From assembly GCA_947044365.1 (NCBI GenBank), contig OX345636.1, forward strand, positions 18,144,548 through 18,208,547: 64,000 nucleotides of DNA, read 5' to 3'. Made by a program: the position numbers and the translations under genes. Shown here in pieces: positions 56,427 through 64,000 of this stretch (the first letter of the stretch is position 1; every line of letters begins with the position of its first letter). The DNA is from Petrosia ficiformis. Lineage: Eukaryota; Porifera; Demospongiae; Haplosclerida; Petrosiidae. The notes under the pieces are model-generated. The model did not search any database and was not told where the DNA came from. It saw only the letters and a program-made list of their open reading frames with translations.

Positions 56427-58173
56427 AATGTCACTCATCTTTAATTTCTTTTTCACCTGTTTTATTAATAACCAATGTTTCGGTAGCTTCTCTACTACCT
56501 TTATCAATGGTATAATACAATACAAAAAATCAGTATATTTATATACTGCTTAGAAAAACTAAAGTCACATGCAAACAGCAAAGTCATGCTCCAATGATTG
56601 TAGTGGTGGAGTGTGATCTGCAGACTACATGAGAAGCAAGCACCTTCAGGTAGTGGTTCTTTCTCCCTGTTCATGATAAATTATTCTTATCACAATGGAT
56701 GTACCAGGATTGTCCGAAACTCCCGTGATTTCGTGAACTTCATTACTGACTAACAACTGAACCAAGAAGTGTTAGTTTCCTTTGATGTTATGTCATTGTT
56801 TACAAATGTTCCTACGGATCTTGCTATTCAAGTAGCCAAAGAGAAGTTGGAACAAGATGATACTCTCCATGAACGTACTTATCTCGATATTGACAACATC
56901 ATATCCCTGTTGGAGTTGCGTTTGAATGCTACCTACCTTCAGTTCCAACAGAATGTTTACCAACAGATTCAAGGCACATCGATGGGCTCCCCAGTTTTGG
57001 TCACAGTGACTAATCTAGTGATGGAGGACATTGAAGAAAGACCCCTTCAATCATTCCACACACCTATTCTTTTTAGAAGAGATATGTTGACGATACTGCC
57101 ATTTTTCCAGAATTGCTTCAGGAATTCCATCAACATCTGAACAGTATTGAACCATCATTCCAGTTTACTTGTGAAGTCAAAGAAAATGGCCAACTCTTCT
57201 TCCTGGATGTTTTACTATCAAAAGAAGATGACGGTCGTATCGCAACATTGGTCTAATAGAAGCCAACACACACTGACCACTATCTTCACTTCAAGTTCAC
57301 ACCATCTCAAGAGCTGCATCATTATCATCCTCGTTTTTAGTAAGGTCCACAGAAGAAGTTCACATATCTGAGGCCCTCCAAGATAATGGATACCCACGGG
57401 AGTTCATCAGCTATAATCTCTGTCGATCTTTGAACTCACAACAGATCCATCAACTGATACAACAATCAGCTACTGTTGTTCTTCCATATATACAAAGACA
57501 ATCAGAGAGAATTCTCCAACAACTTGACATTAGGACAATATTTAAACCAACGCTAAAACTTCACCAGATATTGTCTCATCCAAAAGATCCTGTTCCTACT
57601 TGTATGCAGACTGGTGTAATCTATAAAATTCCTTGGTTCTGATTGCTCATAGTCATATATAGGACAAACTGGAAGATGTCTTTCCCTTCGGTTGAAGGAA
57701 CACCAACGAGCTGTCCGTACCCTGGATATGAACACAAGTGCCTTGGCAGAACATGTTCTCTGCTGACCACCGCAATGACTAGGATAACACAACCATTTTA
57801 GACCACCATCTTTTCACACAACATCGATGTCTAATGGAATCCTGGTACATCCATCGTGATAAGAATATCATGAACAGGGAGAAAAGTCCACTACCTGAAG
57901 GATACTTGCTTCTCATGTAGTCTGCAGATCACACTCCACCACTACAACCATTGGAGCATGACTTTGATGTTTGCGTGTGACCACTACAATCATTGGAGCA
58001 TGACTTTAATGTTTGCGTGTGACTTTAGTTTTTCTAAGTAGTATATAAATGTACTGATTTTTTGTATTGTATTATACCGTCGATAAAGTTAGTAGAGAAG
58101 CTATCGAAACATTTGGTTATTAATAAAAATTAATATTTTGATTGGTGAAAAAGAAATTAAGATGAGTGACATT
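56427..58173. mobile_element. Penelope-like retroelement with inverted ends
   Basis: The left 56427-56720 is an inverted copy of the right 57838-58173 (for example aatgtcactcatctt, ggtagcttctctactac-like, ctgcagactacatgagaagc, tccctgttcatgata). The enclosed frames encode a reverse transcriptase and a GIY-YIG-type endonuclease, the two domains of Penelope-like elements, for which inverted terminal regions are known. A 42-base tandem duplication (accactacaaycattggagc..) lies at 57938-58022. Dead copy. Confidence 0.8.
56769..57760 (+). pseudogene. Broken Penelope-like RT and endonuclease ORF
   Basis: First frame 56769-57140 has FDVMSLFTNVPTDLA and IQGTSMGSP, typical of this RT family. The active-site YVDD (57083-57094) is in another frame, so a frameshift lies at about 57030-57080. 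It then reads GQLFFLDVLLSK and stops near 57256. Farther on (57430-57760) the frames give PYIQRQSERI, GVIYKIPW with a stop, and YIGQTGRCLSLRL then EHQRAV, a GIY-YIG nuclease motif. Several frameshifts and stops make it non-functional. The start is outside the open frame: the N-terminal part is missing or decayed. Confidence 0.8.
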
Positions 58174-58960
58174 AATTACTAGTCACAAAGGATTTATAAT
58201 AATTACATTCCAAATTTGTTCAAAATTACTAAAAATTCAAATACCATCATAAAATGTTAATTCAATAAGTATTCAAACAATGCCTAACCTTTTACTTCAT
58301 GCATTTACAGTTGTGTGATGTTTTTTTTATTACCATTGATGAACAACTAGCACTACATTTCCTACTGTTAAAAATGAATCAATTAATGCTCCTAGGGTTG
58401 AGGGCCACAAGTTCCTTGATCAAGTCCTAGAGGTCATGCCTCTTGATCATTGGGTTCAGGGGGTTATAGTGAGTATAGACAATGAATATAATTATATACC
58501 AACCCCTTACACATGTACATCCACATATGTTGGCTGCTTTTAAACTCATTCCATGCTGCACAGTTGCCGTGGTTACACTGATAGAGGAGTTTGTGTACAT
58601 AATGCAATTCATTAAAACTGGTAATTTTGTGAGGTACTAAAACTATAGTTTGATGTTCATTCTCCCAAATATTTCATTTTTATTGGTGATTTGAATAAGA
58701 ACAATCTTTTTACTCATGCTATACATTGTGTGTCTATTACTTGTAAAAAAAAAAGCACATTTTTTATATGAGCATATTACGTAAATTCCAGCATGAGATG
58801 ATTACGAGTGTGGTTGACACAATGACACAATAATACATTCCTTGTGCTTTGACACCACAAGTCCTGTAATTTACATAATATACATTTATCCATTTATCCA
58901 TCACATACATGTATACGCAATTGTTAAGTGAATTAAATGCATAAAATTACGTTATATATA
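58174..58960. other. Intergenic, nothing coding seen
   Basis: AT-rich. The only notable text is a short GC-richer patch at 58390-58450 (gggttgagggccacaagttc). No gene or clear repeat. Confidence 0.5.
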
Positions 58961-59760
58961 TATATAGTATGCTAATAGGTCAAAATATAGGACATGAGTT
59001 TGTGTCCGAGTAATAGATAGAACATGACCGCGAGGGGTGTATCAGATATACACGAAAATGATATTCATAATCCCGAGGGCGTAGCCCGAGGGATTATGAA
59101 TATCATTTGTATCATTTGAGTGTATACCTGATACGCTACGAGGTGAGGTCATGTTCTATATGGCTTGTATTGATACAAAAGGAAGAAATAGATAGATGGT
59201 TTTCAACTTTCATAGCTGAGGTTCGCCGCGTTGATGGTGACCAATATCCCCCAAGAAACATTCACAAATTGCTTTCAGGTATTCTTCATTCTTTGATATA
59301 TGAGATATTACAGCTGTGATACTCCCAATGTATTATACAGAAGAGACTCCCAGTTCAAGGTGTTTGTGAGGTTGTGTTTCGTGAACTTTGTAAAGCTATT
59401 GGAACTAGTGTCCGACACGTAGGTGTTAATTAGATGGAAGAGGAAGATCAACTATTATTAAAAACTTTTGTTTTGTTCTATTACTACATGTATGTTGTTA
59501 AAAAACATCAGGTGGAATATATATATATATCACTGTCAGTTGCTTTAATCTTTTAAGAGTCATGTCCGGTGGAATATGTATATTTAACAGGAAGTTGGGG
59601 TCTACGTAATATACACTGATCGCGGTAGCTTTCATCTTATGGCTTCCTATAATACAAGCATGTGATATAGCCCAAGCCTGCAAGGCTATATCACATTCAA
59701 GGACACAAAACAAGGGTCCTATATATATTCAGTATATAGGACCTATTAGCATGCTATATA
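58961..59760. mobile_element. 800-bp element with TIR TATATAGYATGCTAATAGGTC
   Basis: 58961-58981 and 59740-59760 are inverted with 20 of 21 bases matching. Inside are a second long palindrome (59016-59160, arms tagaacatgacc..ggtcatgttcta, tip gggcgtagcccgag), a DUF3504-like gene piece (59178-59480) and a third palindrome related to 9071-9140 (gatatagccc..ggctatatcacat at 59664-59695). The terminal motif tatatagcatgcta is also at 8930-8943. Confidence 0.7.
59178..59480 (+). pseudogene. DUF3504/Crypton-derived-like fragment
   Basis: Reads KEEIDRWFSTFIAEVRRVDG then DQYPPRNIHKLLSGILHS, stop, then VCEVVFRELCKAIGTSVRH, stop, then EEEDQLL. RR-DG-YPPR-I---L-GI and the later KAIGTSVRH are typical of the DUF3504 family (ZMYM/QRICH1-like, related to Crypton tyrosine recombinases). 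Frames change and stops intervene; only the N-terminal part of the domain is present. Carried inside the 58961-59760 element. Confidence 0.55.
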
Positions 59761-60805
59761 CAATATATATTGTATGATGGTGACATCTCCTGCATAGTGT
59801 GCACATGGAAGGTCTATATTCATTATAGCACTCACCACATCAAAGGGATGATGTCACCATCATAGTATGATGGTGACTTCACTCCATTGATGTTGTAAGC
59901 ATTGTATAAAAGGAGGTCTATATTTTTATATATTATATATATGTATATATATCACAACAAACCTATACGTGCTACCATTGTTTTTATTTTGCTGTTATTG
60001 TTTCAGAATGAAACCATTCGAATAGATTCACACAGCTTGAAAACCATTAATAGGTACGTAAAAATGAAATAGGACACTAATGACAGTATCATTTTCCATG
60101 CAGTCACGGCACACTTGTAGGATCTCATGTCATACTGATGATTATGCTTGCTAGTATACAATGAATAGTTGTCTCCAAATAGGAATTGCAATCTGTGTAA
60201 AAAATTATTGTCTTAATTGTTCAAAGTTGGAGTTTATATATAAGGATACCCATGACCACAAAATTTGAACTCAGTAAGAAGTACTTTTGGTATTGTTCAG
60301 TACTTGTTACTTGTTAATTGTTATAGATGATGGGTACTTTAAATTACATACCCCGTGGAGCGAACTGGATGTGAATTTAGGGATGTGGTTGTGTTTATCA
60401 TCTCTTGTTTATAATCATACCCTTGTTTGTGATGATGACATGGTTTATGAGGAATTGGTTGCATGCGTCAGTAAAGTTGAATATACTGCTGTTGTATACC
60501 ATGTGAATTACTTCACTATACAATTTCATTGTTAACTAAGGTTCTTATTGAGTTGAATGCTTGAACCAAGAAAGATGATCTGGAACAATTGCTTTACATT
60601 CTTGGTTCAAGCATCAAACATCCTTTCAAGGCATGGTGATGTAGAGAGGAGACTACCTCTGGTGTACCATTTTTATCATAGCTTGTTGAAATCGTTTATC
60701 AAAATTATTATACTAATACTGTAAATTATTAGATCATGTAGCTCTTATAATAAAATAAAATTTTGTATATAATTAAATATTACTCATTCGGCAAGATAAA
60801 AATAT
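59761..60805. other. Intergenic with small palindromes
   Basis: Contains gtatgatggtgaca / gatgtcaccatcat inverted words at 59772-59885 and tgcttgaaccaagaa / ttcttggttcaagca at 60559-60615. A splice-like exon (60007-60052) and a frame at 60287-60535 do not fit together in phase and are not called. Confidence 0.4.
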
Positions 60806-62050
60806 TTATGATGGAGATGCATGGACTAACTGATTCAGCATTATGCAGAGTGACTCACTTGATAAAATTGTTCTTGAAGCTATTACATTTTCAACAGTCA
60901 CTATTTGATGATTATCCAGAGAACCCATAGCGCCTACAAGTTCACACTGCACGCCTCCTGCTATTTTATCTAGAAGAAGTCCTCTGATTCTGCAAGGCTC
61001 ATCTTCTTTCCTATTTTTAGTGATTCTTCTCATCATTTTGGACACTAACAGGAAATGTAAGCACCCAAGCAATTCCCCCATTTTCTCTGGCATATTGTAA
61101 GTAGGGTGTTTACTTGACTTCATGGGGTTACGCTGTAATGATGCTTCAATTGCTTCATCAGCTGACAAAGATTCAGTGTCTGTTGTGTCTTCCATCTCTT
61201 TGTTCTGTCCCATAACAATAGCTGACTTGTGGATTAAAATGTCTGGTGTTCCCTTAAAGGGGTACACACTTAAATCAACATTAACTCCCACATCTCTCCC
61301 TTGTAATGCTCTCCCTTCTGCAGTATACTTCACTTGGTATTTTGGACCAAAATAATTCCCTTGCAAACATGCTGCTAGTCTTTTAGTCCATGTGTTTTCT
61401 GTATAGTCCCAAGAGTGATCCTTATTAGAACCTAAAATTACATATGGTGATTCAGCTAGATCCTTCAAGGAAGACAAGTTAGACAACTTATCGATAGCAG
61501 ACTCTAGGAACTGCTGTCTTTTGTCATCTGCATCAGGACATTGCTTTAATCCTTCCAATACTTTTTCATAGTAAGCTTTTAGGGCAGGGTTGTCCATAAA
61601 ATAGGGCTGTAGTACATCATGATGGTTATGAATACAACACTGTTCAAAGTTAAAGCTACCATATGGAATTGAAATTCCCAGTTTCATCCACTGTGAGCTA
61701 AATAGTGATGAGAAGGTGGCTTGAAATGTGTGTAGATATAAAAATATATATCGCTCTGAATTGTTCCATTTGAAAAAATCCCCATTAGCACTCCATAGTT
61801 TACATGATGTGGCCTCTCTACTATCCTTATCTTTACCACCAAAGCATACCTTGTTTAGGGACATTATTTCCGCCAATATAGCCTCTTTTAGACGTAACCA
61901 GTTTTTTTTCTCAGTTACTATGTGTTCGCCACCTTCAAGGCCAACAACCTCAATTGTGTCTGAAAGAGTAAAATTTTCTTGGATGAAAGATAATCCAAAA
62001 TATATAAATGTGGCAATGATCTTTTGTCTTTGTTTGGCTGGTTCGGTCAT
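60806..62050 (-). CDS. 414-aa protein of unknown function
   Basis: Uninterrupted frame from the ATG at 62050 (MTEPAKQRQKII) to the stop at 60806-60808. The frame stays open upstream through a few more codons to 62068, but without ATG; an acceptor-like ctattag lies at about 62070-62076, so a spliced 5' part is possible. The protein is soluble, mixed-charge, with W-rich segments (KLWSANGDFFKWNN), KYTAEGRALQGRDVGVNVDL, YPFKGTPDILIHKSAIVMGQ, then an acidic region and LLGCLHFLLVSKMM. GTPDI followed by a K-containing strand faintly recalls PD-(D/E)XK nucleases, but this is a guess. Single-exon form beside repeats could mean a transposon-linked gene. Intact length and good composition argue that it is real and not yet decayed. 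Confidence 0.65.
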   Translation of the reverse strand: MTEPAKQRQKIIATFIYFGLSFIQENFTLSDTIEVVGLEGGEHIVTEKKNWLRLKEAILAEIMSLNKVCFGGKDKDSREATSCKLWSANGDFFKWNNSERYIFLYLHTFQATFSSLFSSQWMKLGISIPYGSFNFEQCCIHNHHDVLQPYFMDNPALKAYYEKVLEGLKQCPDADDKRQQFLESAIDKLSNLSSLKDLAESPYVILGSNKDHSWDYTENTWTKRLAACLQGNYFGPKYQVKYTAEGRALQGRDVGVNVDLSVYPFKGTPDILIHKSAIVMGQNKEMEDTTDTESLSADEAIEASLQRNPMKSSKHPTYNMPEKMGELLGCLHFLLVSKMMRRITKNRKEDEPCRIRGLLLDKIAGGVQCELVGAMGSLDNHQIVTVENVIASRTILSSESLCIMLNQLVHASPS

Positions 62051-62212
62051 GTTCTTCAAGCAAGACACCAGCTAATAGCAGAAAGACTACCTACAAAAAA
62101 CACTACTAGCATCAACCACATAAATTACAGTTAGTATATACTATTTAGTTAACTATAAGTCTATAATTATAACTAAAACCCCTTTTGGTAGGGGTATACA
62201 CTGAGTTAATCG

Positions 62213-62330
62213 AGAGAAGAGAAAGAGACAGAGAGACAAAGGGAGAGCAAGAAAGAAAAGAGCCAGAGAGAGAAAAAGACAGAGAGAGACAAAAAGGGAG
62301 AGAGAGAGGGAGACGGAGGATTGGATGTAA
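62213..62330. repeat. (GA)n-rich microsatellite
   Basis: gagaga words broken by aaag and acag, 160 bases upstream of the 414-aa ORF. Gives spurious frames on both strands. Confidence 0.85.
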
Positions 62331-62464
62331 ACACATACCTTCAAGCTTGAGAACAAGTTCCTATTCTTGTCCCGAGTCGTCTCGTCCCCACCCCTAAACT
62401 GGGTAACTGGACTCTGGATCCGGACTTGGACAACAATCTATATTCTCTGCAACTGTATATATAT

Positions 62465-62468
62465 ATAG

Positions 62469-62540
<72 letters not shown>

Positions 62541-62545
62541 TAATA
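62465..62545. repeat. (TA)n microsatellite
   Basis: Almost pure TA for about 80 bases with a single phase break. Confidence 0.9.
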
Positions 62546-63064
62546 GGCCAATGCTATTAACACTAAAATTCCGGTTCCACTGCAATGTCATGTGACACTG
62601 GTCGGTGGTGGAAATTCTACAAATGTTGCTACTGCAACCAGTCGGTGCAAGTTTTTCATAAGGGTTCACCACTATGTCTTAGTGATTGAACCCTAAAAAT
62701 GATAAAAAATACTGCCTTGCTGCACTCAGTAGCTAGAGGGGTTTAGTCAACTTTATGGAGGGCTCGCACTGCACGCTCGTCCCTATCGCCTAAATTGTAA
62801 CAGTCCACTAAAGCTAATTTAATGACATTAAATTAATACAAAATTCATAATAATTCATTAACAAATTAATCGTTATGTTGTGCATAAGTGTCACTACTTA
62901 GTTCACACGGATTTCAACTTCATATTTGAACTTGGTGACTTTGTCTTGAACCTCTAAGTTCAAACACAACAAGTTTATAACCACAAGGCTCCACCCATTA
63001 CCAGACGTTATTGTTAACTTAAAAGTCTGTATAGATTATGATTTGGAATCATCCAAATGAGTGC

Positions 63065-63300
63065 TATATCAGGTTTATAATCACCGAGCCCGAGGGTGAG
63101 GTTATTATAAAGTTAATATTGCACAAGTGCATAGCCAATATATTTCGTGAAAAAGTCATGTTTATGCAGCTTAATGAAGCCACAAACAACACAGTGCACA
63201 TATCAAACCACGGTGAAGGTAGCACATTTATAGCACTGTTGGAAGCTTTGACGGGTAGCTTCATCATGACATATATATATATATATATATATATACCATA
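63065..63300. repeat. TA-run repeat, inverse of 40039-40200
   Basis: Contains caaaccacggtgaaggtagc, acatttatagcactgttgga and gtagcttcatcatgacatat, the reverse complement of the 40039 copy, followed by (TA)n. Upstream it adds caccgagcccgagggtgagg, a GC-rich tip like those of the other palindromes. Confidence 0.65.
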
Positions 63301-63670
63301 GTTAGCAGAAACATCAAAGAGCCGACAGGGCGTATATATGGCATATATCCCCGACCACAAGGCAGTTATACAACCGCAGGGAAGTTATACAACCACATCA
63401 AAGTTCGTTCACGAGTACAGCAGGGATATATGCCATATATCATCCCTGGTATGACGTCATGCACATGCGTCACCAAAAGTCTACAGAGAATGAAGGCTAT
63501 GTCGACAAGTAAACACACAAAAAAAGCTCTCTTTGTCTCTTAAAAAAAAAAAGAATCAATATATGGGCGTTTCTCCCAGGAACTATTCGCCCCATATCGC
63601 TGAAAGTGTAAGGTGTGTTAGCCTGTTACTCGTGTCCATTGTCCTGCTCTTTGATGTTTCTGTTAGCTAT
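63298..63670. mobile_element. Element with 24-bp inverted repeats
   Basis: atagttagcagaaacatcaa (63298) and its inverse ttgatgtttctgttagctat (63651-63670) bound a 373-bp unit; inner words catatatcc also mirror. It joins directly onto the preceding TA-run repeat, so they may be parts of one larger element. Confidence 0.6.
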
Positions 63671-63719
63671 AGAATATATTATATTCGCCATATATCCCTC
63701 GAAGCCATGGTATATGTAT

Positions 63720-63768
<49 letters not shown>
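63720..63768. repeat. (TA)n microsatellite
   Basis: About 24 TA units after acatgg tatatgtattac. Confidence 0.9.
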
Positions 63769-63772
<4 letters not shown>

Positions 63773-64000
63773 TTAGATGTATTATATATTATAATTATTT
63801 TGGACTAATCTCATGCTCAGATAACAAGGTAGCTAGCTGGAAACTTATATATGGCGTTATTGGCATATCTAATAAAATGATTGCTACCCGGTATATCTAG
63901 ATGCAATGACTGTTATCAAATGATCAGAGAGAGACTGAGCTGTGATTGCATTTAATTAGGTGTCATGAATAATGTATAATGTATTATGCTCAGTTGTTAA

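Larger units (their letters stand above)
62546..64000. other. Repeat-rich end of the window, no gene
   Basis: Apart from the elements at 63065-63300, 63298-63670 and 63720-63768, no gene is seen. Open frames at 63038-63360 and 63533-63808 lie in repeats or TA runs. Confidence 0.55.

Noticed and set aside
59498..59713. 71-codon minus-strand frame
   Set aside because: Made of the palindromic and TA-rich right part of the 58961-59760 element.
60007..60535. Two-exon plus-strand gene (60007-60052 and 60287-60535)
   Set aside because: The exit and entry phases disagree and give an immediate stop; no domain is recognised.
1..64000. CRISPR array, operons or prokaryotic island
   Set aside because: The regular repeats are microsatellites, minisatellites or MITEs; spliced genes and poly(A) signals show a eukaryotic nuclear sequence.

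Overview
The window is eukaryotic and most likely from a sponge (demosponge, Amphimedon/Haliclona type; this is inference). It is strongly AT-rich. Genes are cut into many short exons with canonical GT..AG introns, there is a clear metazoan SPRYD3 orthologue and a secreted LRR-immunoglobulin protein, and the intergenic DNA is full of MITEs, TA-rich palindromes, a Penelope-like retroelement and tRNA-derived repeats. No prokaryotic features are present.

Layout. 1-1.6 kb: the last two exons of an unrecognised + strand gene. 2.1-19.5 kb: a tandem array of three paralogous + strand genes, each coding for a Neuralized homology repeat (NHR) domain, a coiled coil and a TKL-type protein kinase domain. 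Copy 1 has an in-frame TGA inside the kinase domain and lacks the first intron; copies 2 and 3 are open (552 and 502 aa). Two relics flank the intact copies: part of an NHR exon (12.5 kb) and a short kinase piece (22.85 kb). 20.1-21.6 kb: a decayed - strand membrane-protein gene split by a hAT-like MITE. 23.3-40.6 kb: a 26-exon - strand gene in which every splice phase agrees, giving a predicted secreted protein of 1849 aa with signal peptide, LRRNT, six LRRs, LRRCT and 17 Ig-like domains. Its introns hold several transposon remnants, including a frameshifted transposon ORF on the opposite strand. 41.0-50.6 kb: a five-exon SPRYD3 orthologue (437 aa, two SPRY domains) that probably shares a divergent promoter with the LRR-Ig gene. 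51.3-54.9 kb: a four-exon - strand gene for a small secreted MRH (mannose-6-phosphate receptor homology) like protein (170 aa). 56.4-58.2 kb: a broken Penelope-like element with inverted terminal regions. 59.0-59.8 kb: an 800-bp inverted-repeat element carrying a DUF3504-like fragment. 60.8-62.1 kb: a 414-aa single-exon ORF of unknown function on the - strand. 62-64 kb: TA-rich and palindromic repeats.

How the genes relate. The NHR-kinase array is the most unusual content. An NHR domain (protein or lipid binding, normally linked to RING or SOCS modules) is here joined to a kinase through a coiled coil, and the family is visibly being duplicated, altered and lost in place. The LRR-Ig and SPRYD3 genes are transcribed away from each other across about 350 bp. 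No functional link between the kinase array and the LRR-Ig gene can be shown from the sequence. Exon models come from splice consensus, reading phase and comparison among paralogues; no transcript evidence was available.
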